From the IMG/VR virus record IMGVR_UViG_3300008266_011834, positions 1 through 64,000 of that record: 64,000 bases of DNA; one strand, 5' to 3'. Source of the stretch: a virus. Of this stretch, positions 44,100-53,240 are shown piece after piece. A program made the position numbers and the translations under genes. A model generated the notes under the pieces. That model did no database searches, was not told where the DNA came from, and worked only from the letters and a program-made list of their open reading frames with translations. How positions within the stretch are numbered: position 1 is the first letter of the stretch; each line of letters starts with the position of its first letter.

Positions 44100-45116
44100 A
44101 TGGATAAACTTTTCAAGAAGGCTGCTGTCTTTACGGACATCCACTTTGGACTCAAGTCCAACAGCCAACTGCACAATGAAGACTGTTTGAATTTCGTAAT
44201 CTGGGCCACTGCCGAGGCAAAAAAACAAGGCTGTGAAGTGGCCATGTTCTTGGGAGACTGGCACAACAATCGTGCCAACATCAACATCGTAACACTAAAT
44301 TATAGTTTACGAGCCTTAGAACATCTCAATGACAACTTTGATGCTGTTTATTTTATTCCTGGGAATCATGACCTGTACTATCGCGATCGTCGTGATATTC
44401 AAAGCGTGGCTTGGGCTAGACACTTACCGCGAGTTAATATTGTCAACGATTGGTTTAGTGGCGGTGATGTTGCTATCTGTCCTTGGCTCGTTGGCGAGGA
44501 TCATAAAAAGCTTCGTTTCCTAGACAAGCAGTATGTGTTTGGGCATTTTGAACTGCCCACATTCTTGATGAATGCCATGGTAGAAATGCCCAGCCACGGT
44601 GAACTGTCCGCAGATGATCTGGCCAGTGCAGGCCACGTGTTTTCCGGACACTTTCATATGCGGCAGACCAAAAAGAATGTGACCTACATAGGCAACTGTT
44701 TTCCGCACAACTACGCAGATGCCGGCGACGATGCTCGCGGACTCATGATCTTGGAGTGGGGGCAACAGCCTGTGTATCATGCCTGGCCCGACCAGCCCAC
44801 TTATCGTGTGATGAATCTCAGCACTGCGATTGATTCTGCGGATCAGGTTTTCCGCTCAGGTATGCACGCTAGGCTGCAGTTGGACATAGACATATCCTAC
44901 GAAGAAGCCAACTTTATCAAAGAAACGTTCCACGAAAAATACAAACTTAGAGAAGTCAGTCTGATACCCAACAAGATGCAAGGCGTTGAAACAGATCTAG
45001 CACCAGGCAATGTGAAGTTTGAATCAGTGGATCAGATCGTCACACAGCAGATCACAGACATTGGCAGCGATCATTATGACAACAAGCTGCTGTTGGAAAT
45101 ATGGCATAGACTATGA
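44100..45116 (+). CDS. 47: Recombination endonuclease subunit gp47 (Mre11/SbcD-like)
   Basis: 338 aa, the same size as T4 gp47. Calcineurin-like phosphoesterase motifs are in order: DIHFG (residues ~13-17), LGDWHNN (~61), PGNHD (~86-90) and GHFHMR (~182), which ligate two Mn ions. With gp46 it resects DNA ends for recombination-dependent replication and repair. Its stop overlaps the gp46 start by 4 nt (ATGA), so the subunits are made together. Confidence 0.93.
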   Translation: MDKLFKKAAVFTDIHFGLKSNSQLHNEDCLNFVIWATAEAKKQGCEVAMFLGDWHNNRANINIVTLNYSLRALEHLNDNFDAVYFIPGNHDLYYRDRRDIQSVAWARHLPRVNIVNDWFSGGDVAICPWLVGEDHKKLRFLDKQYVFGHFELPTFLMNAMVEMPSHGELSADDLASAGHVFSGHFHMRQTKKNVTYIGNCFPHNYADAGDDARGLMILEWGQQPVYHAWPDQPTYRVMNLSTAIDSADQVFRSGMHARLQLDIDISYEEANFIKETFHEKYKLREVSLIPNKMQGVETDLAPGNVKFESVDQIVTQQITDIGSDHYDNKLLLEIWHRL

Positions 45117-46876
45117 TACGCATCAACAAACTCACTGTAAAAAACTTCATGAGTGTGGGCAATACCACACAAGGTATCGACTTTGATCGCCAGGATCTAA
45201 CCTTGGTCTTGGGCGAAAATCTAGACCTTGGTGGAGATGGTTCGCGCAACGGCACAGGCAAGACCACTATCATCAATGCTTTGAGTTATGCGCTATATGG
45301 GCAGGCCCTGACCAACATACGTAAAGACAATCTCATAAACAAGACCAATGCCAAGAACATGATTGTGAGTTTGGATTTCAATGTGAACAATCAGCGATAT
45401 CGCATTGAGCGTGGACGCAAACCCAATGTACTTAAATTCAGCATTGACGACGAAGTACAGCAAACCGAAGATGACAACAGCCAAGGTGACTCAAGAGAAA
45501 CACAGTTGGCTATAGAACGCACCCTGGGCATGACCCACGATATGTTCAAACACATCTTGGCACTAAACACCTACACAGAACCTTTTCTAAGCCTCAAAGC
45601 CAATGACCAGCGTGCCATCATTGAACAGTTGTTAGGTATCACTTTGTTGAGCGAAAAAGCAGATCTGCTCAAGGAAGAAATGCGTGAAACCAAAGACGCC
45701 ATGAGCCAAGAAGAGCATCGTATCAAAGCCATGATCGAAGCCAATCGCCGCATGGAAGAGCAGATAGAAAGTTTGAAACGCAGGCAAACTCTTTGGATCA
45801 ACAAACGCGACGAAGATATCACTGCACTACAACGTCAAGTGGATGAACTTGGCCATCTAGACATAGAAGCAGAACTGCAGGCGCATCGTGACTTATTGGC
45901 CTACAATCAGCGTGCCAAAGATCTCAAAGATCTTGGTGCTGCCATTGCTCGTGGGCAAACCGACGCTGGTCGCGAGTCTCGGCTGATAGACAAGATCACC
46001 AAAGAGATAGCCAGCCTACAGGATCATCGCTGCCACGCCTGCGGTCAGGATCTACACGATGCTGATCACGGCAAGATGCTGACCAGCAAACAGCAAGATC
46101 TATCACAGTCACAAGCAAACTTACAAAAGATCAATCAAGATCTTGCAGAGTTATCCCTGGCAGTCACAGCAGTGGGACCACTGGGCACACAGCCCAAGGT
46201 GTATTATGATCAAGAAGCAGATGCGCACGAGCATCGCAGTAGACTGGCCAGTGCCGAACTGAACTTGAAAAACAAACAGGCCGAGACAGATCCTTATGCA
46301 GAACAGATTGAAGAAATGCAGCAACAGGCCTTGGTTGAAATCGACTATGATATGGTCAATCAACTGAAACGATTGCAGGATCATCAGGACTTCTTGCTGA
46401 AACTGCTGACCAGCAAAGATTCGTTTGTGCGCAAAAAGATCATTGATCAGAATCTCTCATATCTCAACAGCAGGCTCACACACTATCTAGATCGCATAGG
46501 CCTGCCGCACACAGTGGTATTCCAAAACGATCTAACTGTACAGATCACAGAACTGGGCCGGGACCTGGACTTTGACAATCTTTCGCGCGGTGAGCGCAAT
46601 CGCTTGATACTGAGTCTGTCCTGGGCGTTTCGTGATGTGTGGGAAAGTTTATACTCGCCGGTGAATGTGTTGTTCATTGACGAACTGATAGATTCTGGTA
46701 TGGATTCATCGGGTGTGGAAAATGCTCTGGCCCTGCTGAAGAAAATGACCAGAGAGCGCAACAAAAGTGTTTGGTTGGTGTCGCACAAAGACGAACTGGC
46801 CGGACGTGTGGAAAACATATTGAAAGTGGTCAAAGAAGGTGGCTTTACTTCCTATGCCACTGATGTGACCAATTAA
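45113..46876 (+). CDS. 46: Recombination endonuclease subunit gp46 (Rad50/SbcC-like)
   Basis: 587 aa, close to T4 gp46 (560 aa). The Walker A motif is NGTGKTT around K50, the ABC signature LSRGERNR is near residue 490, and Walker B (VLFIDELIDSG) near 520. Between them are long coiled-coil arms interrupted by a zinc hook CHACG (C307, C310). It is the ATPase partner of gp47. Start codon overlaps the gp47 stop. Confidence 0.94.
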   Translation: MIRINKLTVKNFMSVGNTTQGIDFDRQDLTLVLGENLDLGGDGSRNGTGKTTIINALSYALYGQALTNIRKDNLINKTNAKNMIVSLDFNVNNQRYRIERGRKPNVLKFSIDDEVQQTEDDNSQGDSRETQLAIERTLGMTHDMFKHILALNTYTEPFLSLKANDQRAIIEQLLGITLLSEKADLLKEEMRETKDAMSQEEHRIKAMIEANRRMEEQIESLKRRQTLWINKRDEDITALQRQVDELGHLDIEAELQAHRDLLAYNQRAKDLKDLGAAIARGQTDAGRESRLIDKITKEIASLQDHRCHACGQDLHDADHGKMLTSKQQDLSQSQANLQKINQDLAELSLAVTAVGPLGTQPKVYYDQEADAHEHRSRLASAELNLKNKQAETDPYAEQIEEMQQQALVEIDYDMVNQLKRLQDHQDFLLKLLTSKDSFVRKKIIDQNLSYLNSRLTHYLDRIGLPHTVVFQNDLTVQITELGRDLDFDNLSRGERNRLILSLSWAFRDVWESLYSPVNVLFIDELIDSGMDSSGVENALALLKKMTRERNKSVWLVSHKDELAGRVENILKVVKEGGFTSYATDVTN

Positions 46877-46914
46877 ATTTTGAACAGACTCTAGACTCAG
46901 CTAACTATCTGCCT

Positions 46915-47424
46915 ATGCCATCAAAAAGTAAATCCAAAGGAAGCAGTTGGGAACGAGCAGTAGCCTTGCACCTAACTGAACTCTATGGAGAAACTTTTAC
47001 CCGTGTGCCCAATTCAGGCGCATACATTGGTGGCAAGAACACACATCGCAAACAAACACTACACGAAGGTCAGATCCGCGCTTTCAAAGGCGACATCATA
47101 CCCGGGCAGAGTTTTCCGCGATTCAATTGTGAATGCAAGTCGTATGCAGACTTTCCATTCCATCAACTGTTCCAAGGGCAGGTTGCTGTTTTAGAAACGT
47201 GGCTTGATCAACTGATGGACGTTGCCGATCCCGGTGACTACAACATATTGATCATGAAATTCAATCGCAAAGGCAAATACATCGCAACTCAGGCTCACAG
47301 AGACCATCTCCTATCTAGACAATTCAACTACGGCTCCATCAAACACGATCATTGGTATATCATGGATTACGATCAGTTCTGGGAAACAAACGCTGATCTA
47401 GTCCGGCAGTATTGCGCTGCCTAA
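46915..47424 (+). CDS. PDDEXK-type nuclease
   Basis: 169 aa. A restriction-endonuclease-like core is visible: KGSSWERAVALHL (E13), GxGGKN region, FKGDIIP (D60) and the E-x-K end of the motif in NCECK (E73, K75). This matches small Holliday-junction-resolvase-like or RecB-like phage nucleases. Following gp47-gp46, it likely acts in recombination or branch processing before packaging; T4 uses gp49 (a different fold) for that. It has no close upstream SD that I can see; the gap to gp46 is 38 nt. Substrate and partner are unknown. Confidence 0.72.
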   Translation: MPSKSKSKGSSWERAVALHLTELYGETFTRVPNSGAYIGGKNTHRKQTLHEGQIRAFKGDIIPGQSFPRFNCECKSYADFPFHQLFQGQVAVLETWLDQLMDVADPGDYNILIMKFNRKGKYIATQAHRDHLLSRQFNYGSIKHDHWYIMDYDQFWETNADLVRQYCAA

Positions 47425-47439
47425 CTACAGAACCCTACA

Positions 47440-47945
47440 ATACGACCTGCGCTGGCTGCTGGAATGCCAGTCTCCAAGATGGACCCTCTGGGCCCTGGGT
47501 GTGGAGAGTCACCGCAATCGATGAGTTAGCACATATCCATGCTCCTAGAGCGAAAAATGTAGCACAAAAGATGCAGGCACTGTGAAAAAGAAACAACCTG
47601 CGCTGATCCGGGATTCGTCAGATGGGTCCAGGGTCAGTACCGTTGAAATGAACGCTGAAGTAGGGGGTACCGGTCAACCGCCTCCGTGTAGTGTACCAGA
47701 CTACAATCTTCTTAATCTGACGGCTCTTCCAGGTGACGGGAAAACTCTGACCATGGCAAGCGATAGTTCACCCGCCCAGGGTGAACTACGGCTCAAGGCT
47801 CTGGGAAATCAGTTTAAAGTAACAAAGGTTTTGACAGTAAACTTTAGGATGAACTAAGTTCAGATGAGCGCAAGCGAAATCTGAAGATCACGCAGTGATC
47901 TATAAACAGTGTGAGACTCGTGCTTGAGAAATGACATACCCTGAC
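47440..47945 (+). ncRNA. Candidate structured RNA in the 537-nt gene-free gap
   Basis: The gap 47425-47961 has no convincing gene but many hairpins. The strongest are TAGTTCACCC/GGGTGAACTA (47764-47773 with 47779-47788, 10 bp), TTCAGAT/ATCTGAA (47859-47865 with 47879-47885) enclosing a GC-GCAA-GC tetraloop, AGATCAC/GTGATCT (47885-47891 with 47895-47901), TGTAGT/ACTACA (47687-47692 with 47700-47705), TCTCCA/TGGAGA (47471-47476 with 47512-47517), and CGTT/AACG around 47641-47654. The GNRA-type loop argues for the plus strand. No tRNA, tmRNA or RNase P core is recognisable. Boundaries and strand are estimates; family unknown. Confidence 0.5.
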
Positions 47946-47961
47946 TTGACTGTGACCAAAA

Positions 47962-48138
47962 TTAAAAGAATGGCAATCCAGACTTCTTGGTGGTTTCCAT
48001 GTGCTGTTTGGTCATGTCATTGAACAATTTGCGATCGGTGGGACTGAGATAGAATGCATCTTCGTAAGATATACCACCACGGCTAAGCCATGATATTTCC
48101 CACATTTCGCTCCTAATACCGTTGATGTCTCGATCCAT
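47962..48138 (-). CDS. Small protein downstream of gp26-like gene, 58 aa
   Basis: Reads MDRDINGIRSEMWEISWLSRGG, then ISYEDAFYLSPTDRKLFNDMTKQHMETTKKSGLPFF. The pattern ISYEDAxxLSPxxRKxxxxxxxxxxETTKKSG resembles small tail-assembly chaperone or hub accessory proteins encoded after gp26 in aquatic T4-like phages; it is only a family-level impression. The ATG at 48138 is chosen; TTG at 48150 would add four residues. Same strand as the gp26-like gene, 38 nt downstream of it. Confidence 0.6.
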   Translation of the reverse strand: MDRDINGIRSEMWEISWLSRGGISYEDAFYLSPTDRKLFNDMTKQHMETTKKSGLPFF

Positions 48139-48176
48139 TTTTGACACCAACTGTTCAATCGATTCTTGATCTAGTA

Positions 48177-49016
48177 CTAGGAGCTGCGCCCGAAAAAATT
48201 TGATAGATCCAACACCAGGGGTTGTTCGTAGTCCTTGCTACAGTGACTACAGGTCAACTTCAGCGGTTTGAGATTGCTGGCACTGCGTTTGGCAATGGCA
48301 GCATCTTTGATAGCATTGAAAATCTGACTGCTACAGTTGGTTAAAAATTCCAAGATCTGTGATTCATCATCTACTATGACATCATCGGTGCGTATGCTAC
48401 CAATGCTGCGACTCAGTGCTTTGATGGTTCCTTCGGTTACTTTCAAAATGAGATCATTGATCTGTTGCAGTCGATCAGCATTGGTAAGATCTGCTGTGGG
48501 CATGATTTCTGCTAGTTTTTGCTCGTTGAAGTGATCTTGATTGGTTTCGTTGATTTCTTTATAGGTCAAAGGTCTGAACATGATTTCAAAGTTGCCAATC
48601 ACTGTGGATTTTTGATACTCGCTGCGGCCTATCATGGCCAGCTGATGGTTTAGATCTATCACATACTCTGATGTTTCTTGACAGTGCGTGCAGGATCCAG
48701 TGACATCTATGTCCTTGCCGTAGGTGGCAATCTTGATGGCTATCAACATAGCGTCAAGATCGATACTGGGCACTGCCCAGGCATTTTTCACATTGGGTAT
48801 GCAACTCTGTATGAGACTGATCACACTGGAGCCGTTGAACAGCGCATCAGGAGTCTTGTTCAGTATCTCATCCCGCACAGTCATGGGATACACTGGAAGT
48901 TCTCCGTTTTCAGGCATGTCAAGATCATTGGGTCCATAGTGTAGTCCGTTTGAAGGTAGTCGCAAAAATATCGTGGGCTGCCTAAAATAGCGAGTCAAAG
49001 GGTTAAAAGATGTCAT
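48177..49016 (-). CDS. 26: Baseplate hub protein gp26-like
   Basis: 279 aa from the ATG at 49016. The start MTSFNPLTRYFRQPTIFLRLPSNG and two CxxC pairs (CTHCQETSEYVIDLN, then CSHCSKDYEQPLVLD near the C-terminus) fit the T4 gp26-type baseplate family; the four Cys could bind zinc. GTG at 49043 would add nine residues that do not fit the family start. It is divergent from the tape-measure-like gene, sharing a 46-nt gap with promoter-like elements in both directions. Confidence 0.8.
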   Translation of the reverse strand: MTSFNPLTRYFRQPTIFLRLPSNGLHYGPNDLDMPENGELPVYPMTVRDEILNKTPDALFNGSSVISLIQSCIPNVKNAWAVPSIDLDAMLIAIKIATYGKDIDVTGSCTHCQETSEYVIDLNHQLAMIGRSEYQKSTVIGNFEIMFRPLTYKEINETNQDHFNEQKLAEIMPTADLTNADRLQQINDLILKVTEGTIKALSRSIGSIRTDDVIVDDESQILEFLTNCSSQIFNAIKDAAIAKRSASNLKPLKLTCSHCSKDYEQPLVLDLSNFFGRSS

Positions 49017-49026
49017 TTTTCTGTCC

Positions 49027-49051
49027 AATAAATAAGGTAACACTACTTATT
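49027..49051. promoter_or_regulatory. Divergent late-promoter-like pair
   Basis: AATAAATA at 49027-49034 on the plus strand faces the gene at 49063. AATAAGTA on the minus strand (49044-49051) faces the gp26-like gene at 49016. The two elements overlap in the same short intergenic gap. Confidence 0.5.
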
Positions 49052-49062
49052 GCGGTTAAACA

Positions 49063-51447
49063 ATGGATCAACAATATCTAAGAGAATTTGCCGAAGCAAC
49101 CAAACGTGCCCAAGAAGAAATTCAAAAATACGGCGCAGTTACTGCTGGCACCGCACAGCAGTTAGAACAACTGCAAAAAGTACAACAAGCACAGATCCTC
49201 AACGCTAAAAAATGGAGTGTGGCTGCTGGCGCTGCTGCTGGCGCTGCTACGCAACTTGGCTCATCCTTGCTGGCCGGTGATACCAGTGCCAAAGCTTCGG
49301 CCAAGGCCTTGTCGTCATTTGCTGGGGAAATTGGTGATCTAGTCAGCGGCTTGTCTATGCTCATGCCCGGCGGCATAATCATCAAGGGTCTGACATTTGT
49401 TGGAGGCCAGCTGCTGAAACTGGGCGGCAAATACTTTGAAAAAGTAGCAGAGACCACTGACTCACTGTATACCAGTTTGTACAAATTACGTGACACAGGA
49501 CTGGCCACCGAATCGGGCATGAGCGGCCTGGCAGGTCGCATGGTAGAACTCAACTATGGTCTCAATGAAGTAGACAAAGCAGTTGCCTTGCTCAGTAGCA
49601 ATGCTCAGACTCTGGGTGACTTTGGCGGTACCGCAGAAAAAGGCGCTATCGCATTTGGTGAATTTTCAGACAATCTACGAAAAAATGCCAACAGTACCTT
49701 TGTGGGCCTGCGTAGATTGACAGGCAGCCAAGACGAACTGAACAAAAGACAAGCAGTTTACATCAATCTGCAGACTCAGTTGGGCAACAAGACCAATGTT
49801 TCCATAGCAGAGTTTGAACGCATGACCAAAGCCACTGATGCACTCAGCAAGGCATTTGGTGTCAGTACCGATGAGTTAGACAAGAATCGCAAGCGAAATC
49901 TTGCTGAAACTGCCATGAGGTCTTTGGTACAACAGATGTCTGCTGGTGGTAAAGAAATGGCAGCACGCGGCGAGCAGATGCTAGAAGAAGTGGGTGTGCT
50001 ACAAGCTCGAGGTGCAAGCAAAACAGCCGATGGTGTCAAAGCAGCACTGACAGGACAATTTGGCAGCGAAGATTATAAAAAATTACAGTTGGCAGCAGCA
50101 GCTGCAGGCGTGGATCTCAACAAACAAGTGGCCGACATCAAGACCGGCAAACAAACAGTCTTGGGTATGACGACATTGATAGCCCAAGGCGGACAAAAAC
50201 TACAGGCAACTATGGGTCGAGTGGCTCAGCAAACACCCGAGATAATGGAAGAAACTTTTGGTTCATTACCGGAACTGCTAGATCTTGCAGCAGCCGGCGA
50301 TCTTAAAAATCGCCAAGAACAAGGTGCCAAGTCCGCCGATGCCATGACCAAAGGATTAGATGCTGCCACTGAAGCCGAAAACAAAAGACGTATCGCTGCC
50401 GAACAAGTTCGTAACAGTCTACAGAGTTTCGTGGAAGCAGGCATAGTGCCTGCTACCAGTGCGTTGAAGACCATGACTGAGACTATCAACAAACTCACTG
50501 GCCAGAGAGCCGAGGCCCTGCGGGCACAAGAAAGATCGCCCAGTGGACTCGGCGGTGCGGCTGCAGGAGCTGCTGCTCTGGGGGCAGGAGGAGCTGTCAT
50601 TGGATCAGTGGTACCAGGTGTGGGCACAGTTGCAGGTGGTGTCATTGGTGGCATAGTTGGCGGTATAGCAGGTGCCCTTGGTCTGATAGATCATTCCTAT
50701 GTAGATGCCTTCAAGACCAATCCCGACGATGTGATTGATTTTGGTGATAAAAGTGGATCACGGCAGGCTTTTGAAGGGTTAGATCCCAAAACCAAAGAAG
50801 ATTTTTTAAAAATGGCCACCGAGTACCACAAGGAGACCAAAGAAAAAGTCAAATTAACTTCGGCATTTAGAACACGCGAAGATCAAGAACGCCTCAAGGC
50901 CAATGAATCTAAAAACGCAGGCAGGCCCGTGGCTGCACCAGGAACAAGTTTACACGAAAAAGGCAAGGCCGTGGACATTGATACTGCTCAGGCACGCAAG
51001 ATCAAGGCCATGGGCCTGCACGAAAAATACGGTTTTGCCAACGACATTCCTAATGATCCTGTGCATTTCTACAAAAAAGGATACAAAGATGGCGGCATTG
51101 CCGACGGTCCCGAATCAGGTTATACAGCACTGTTGCACGGACTAGAAGCCATAGTGCCTCTCGCCAACAATCGCAGCATACCTGTGAGTTTCCGTGATTC
51201 TGCACCAATGGGCATGAACTCGGATGCCATGTTCTCAGATACGCTGCCCAAGATCAACGAATCAATGACACAGCAAAGTCAATTTTTAGAACAACAACTG
51301 CAGAAATCCGAAGCCATGCTACAAGCTCTAAATCGTTTTGCCAGCGCAGATCAGATGCAGATCATGATAGATAAACTGCAGAACATCAGCGATAAAATGA
51401 ACACCAACAACGACATCAACTCCAAAATACTCCAGCAGCAGATGTAA
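49063..51447 (+). CDS. Tape-measure-like tail protein with M15 peptidase domain
   Basis: 794 aa. Residues 1-500 are helical and Ala/Gln-rich with a hydrophobic stretch (VGQLLKLGG region, near 125) and many coiled-coil segments, as in tail tape-measure/hub proteins of T4-like phages. Residues ~497-545 form a Gly/Ala-rich hydrophobic segment (GGAAAGAAALGAGGAVIGSV), which could cross a membrane. Residues ~590-675 form a VanY/M15 D,D-carboxypeptidase-like domain: SAFRTREDQ, HEKGKAVD (HxxGxAxD, H631, D638) and PVHFY (H668), the usual Zn ligands. A coiled C-terminus follows. The role is tail-length/hub function plus local peptidoglycan cleavage during DNA entry. Upstream AATAAATA. Confidence 0.78.
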   Translation: MDQQYLREFAEATKRAQEEIQKYGAVTAGTAQQLEQLQKVQQAQILNAKKWSVAAGAAAGAATQLGSSLLAGDTSAKASAKALSSFAGEIGDLVSGLSMLMPGGIIIKGLTFVGGQLLKLGGKYFEKVAETTDSLYTSLYKLRDTGLATESGMSGLAGRMVELNYGLNEVDKAVALLSSNAQTLGDFGGTAEKGAIAFGEFSDNLRKNANSTFVGLRRLTGSQDELNKRQAVYINLQTQLGNKTNVSIAEFERMTKATDALSKAFGVSTDELDKNRKRNLAETAMRSLVQQMSAGGKEMAARGEQMLEEVGVLQARGASKTADGVKAALTGQFGSEDYKKLQLAAAAAGVDLNKQVADIKTGKQTVLGMTTLIAQGGQKLQATMGRVAQQTPEIMEETFGSLPELLDLAAAGDLKNRQEQGAKSADAMTKGLDAATEAENKRRIAAEQVRNSLQSFVEAGIVPATSALKTMTETINKLTGQRAEALRAQERSPSGLGGAAAGAAALGAGGAVIGSVVPGVGTVAGGVIGGIVGGIAGALGLIDHSYVDAFKTNPDDVIDFGDKSGSRQAFEGLDPKTKEDFLKMATEYHKETKEKVKLTSAFRTREDQERLKANESKNAGRPVAAPGTSLHEKGKAVDIDTAQARKIKAMGLHEKYGFANDIPNDPVHFYKKGYKDGGIADGPESGYTALLHGLEAIVPLANNRSIPVSFRDSAPMGMNSDAMFSDTLPKINESMTQQSQFLEQQLQKSEAMLQALNRFASADQMQIMIDKLQNISDKMNTNNDINSKILQQQM

Positions 51448-51452
51448 AACCC

Positions 51453-51460
51453 GCTAAGTA
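51453..51460 (+). promoter_or_regulatory. Late-promoter-like GCTAAGTA element before gp20
   Basis: GCTAAGTAATAG lies 22 nt before the portal ATG, with SD AAGGA between. This is the TAAGTA variant of the motif. Confidence 0.5.
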
Positions 51461-51482
51461 ATAGCAAGGATCCCACACACCT

Positions 51483-53219
51483 ATGTCTTGGAAAAAACAC
51501 TTTAAAGTAGCCAACCCCGGCGACGGCTCCATGAGCCCCATATCAGGCAGCACAGCGCAGAGCCGCAACTATGGCGCAGATTTTGGTTTCCGTAACTATG
51601 CGTCACGCTTGCCTGAAGTGTATTCGGGCCATCCCAACCGTATTGAACGCTATAATCAGTATGAAGCCATGGACACTGATGCACAGATCAATGCCTGTTT
51701 GGACATTATCTCTGAATTTTCCACGCAAAAAAACCTGCAAAACGGCACCAGTTTCAATGTCAAGTACAAGGAAAAAGCCACAGATCATGAAGTAAAAATC
51801 ATCAAAGAACAGCTGCAGGCCTGGGTCAAACTCAACAAGTTTGATCAGCGTATGTTCAAGATGTTCCGCAATGTGATCAAGTACGGCGATCAGGTGTTTA
51901 TCCGTGATCCACAGACTTTTGAACTGTACTATGTGGACATGACCAAGGTCAGCCGTGTAATCGTTAACGAATCAGAAGGCAAGCGCCCTGAGCAGTACAT
52001 TGTGCGTGACATCAACCCCAACTTCCAGAATCTAACTATCTCAGCCATTGCCACAGACGCTGCCTATGCCAATCAGCCGCAGCAGGGCTCCTGGGGCGGT
52101 CAGCCGGGCTATACAGTGCCTTCAAATCCGTTCAATCAAGGATCACGTTTCAGTCTCAGCCAAAACGAGTCGGCTATCGCTGCTGAACACGTGGTGCATT
52201 TGAGTCTGTCAGAAGGTTTGGATTTCTACTGGCCATTTGGACAAAGCATACTGGAAAGCATTTTCAAGGTCTACAAGCAGAAAGAACTGCTAGAAGATTC
52301 CATCCTGATATATCGTGTACAGCGTGCGCCAGAGCGGCGTGTGTTTTACATCGACGTGGGCAACATGCCTTCGCACTTGGCCATGCAGTTTGTTGAGCGT
52401 GTGAAAAACGAAATACATCAGCGACGTATTCCTACCTTGACCGGTGGAAGCATGAACATCTTGGATGCCACCTACAATCCACTCAGCATCAACGAAGATT
52501 ACTTTTTTCCACAGACAGCAGAAGGTCGCGGATCTCGGGTAGAAATGCTGCAAGGTGGCCAGGCCGTGGGCGAGATCGACGATCTCAAGTATTTCAACAA
52601 CATGATGATGCGTGGACTGCGTGTGCCTTCATCTTACTTGCCCACTGGTCCCGATGACTCTACCACACCACTCAGCGATGGGCGTGTGGGCACAGCACTC
52701 ATACAAGAATTCCGTTTCAACGAATACTGCAAACGTCTACAGCAGTTGATACTGCACAAGTTGGATGATGAGTTCAAGATGTTCATGCGCTGGCGTGGAT
52801 TCAACATTGATTCCAGTTTGTTTGATCTGGAATTCAATCCACCGCAGAACTTTGCTGCTTACCGTGAAGCAGAGTTGGATACCAGCAGGGTCAGCACTTT
52901 TACCACTTTGGAACCACTGCCTTATATGAGCAAGCGTTTCTTGCTGAAACGTTATCTGGGTCTGACCGAAGAAGAAGTGTTGGAAAACGAAGAAATGTGG
53001 CGCGAAGAGCGCGACGAGCCTGCAGCACAAGGCAGCCAAGGTTCAGAACTGCGTTCAGTGGGCATCAGTCCTGGAGGATTTGAAGCAGATCTTGCAGGAC
53101 TGCCACCCGAAGGCGCGGGTGCTGGAGACCTGGGTGCAGATGATCTTGGAGCACCCGGAGCAGCAGCACCGCCTGCAGCCAGCACTATCACTGCGCCTGG
53201 TGCACCACCAGCAGTTTGA
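51483..53219 (+). CDS. 20: Portal vertex protein gp20
   Basis: 578 aa, similar in size to T4 gp20 (524 aa). Clear portal signatures: YNQYEAMDTDAQINACLDIISEF near the start, RVQRAPERRVFYIDVGNMP in the middle, and VEMLQGGQAVGEIDDLKYFNNMMMRGLRVPSSYLP in the wing/crown region. It forms the dodecameric ring through which DNA is packaged and ejected. The last ~80 residues are Pro/Gly/Ala-rich and probably disordered. It is followed by the prohead-core genes in the T4 order. Confidence 0.95.
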   Translation: MSWKKHFKVANPGDGSMSPISGSTAQSRNYGADFGFRNYASRLPEVYSGHPNRIERYNQYEAMDTDAQINACLDIISEFSTQKNLQNGTSFNVKYKEKATDHEVKIIKEQLQAWVKLNKFDQRMFKMFRNVIKYGDQVFIRDPQTFELYYVDMTKVSRVIVNESEGKRPEQYIVRDINPNFQNLTISAIATDAAYANQPQQGSWGGQPGYTVPSNPFNQGSRFSLSQNESAIAAEHVVHLSLSEGLDFYWPFGQSILESIFKVYKQKELLEDSILIYRVQRAPERRVFYIDVGNMPSHLAMQFVERVKNEIHQRRIPTLTGGSMNILDATYNPLSINEDYFFPQTAEGRGSRVEMLQGGQAVGEIDDLKYFNNMMMRGLRVPSSYLPTGPDDSTTPLSDGRVGTALIQEFRFNEYCKRLQQLILHKLDDEFKMFMRWRGFNIDSSLFDLEFNPPQNFAAYREAELDTSRVSTFTTLEPLPYMSKRFLLKRYLGLTEEEVLENEEMWREERDEPAAQGSQGSELRSVGISPGGFEADLAGLPPEGAGAGDLGADDLGAPGAAAPPAASTITAPGAPPAV

Positions 53220-53227
53220 CAAAATCA

Positions 53228-53235
53228 AGTAAATA
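53228..53235 (+). promoter_or_regulatory. AGTAAATA element 5 nt before the 73-aa gene
   Basis: AGTAAATA followed by TCATT and then the ATG at 53241; no SD is visible. It has the same 5-nt spacing as the elements at 6951-6958 and 11690-11697. Confidence 0.45.
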
Positions 53236-53240
53236 TCATT

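Noticed and set aside
47582-47857. Possible 91-aa gene in the gap, starting with GTG
   Set aside because: No SD, no recognisable protein features, and the region is dominated by perfect hairpins in which the reading frame is not preserved in any obvious way; read as RNA instead.
47440-47945. Group I intron or tmRNA
   Set aside because: No interrupted gene on either side, no complete P3-P7-P8 core and no tRNA-like ends were found by eye.
49063-51447. Diversity-generating retroelement or variable repeat near the tail fibres
   Set aside because: No reverse transcriptase gene and no template/variable repeat pair with adenine-biased changes were seen.
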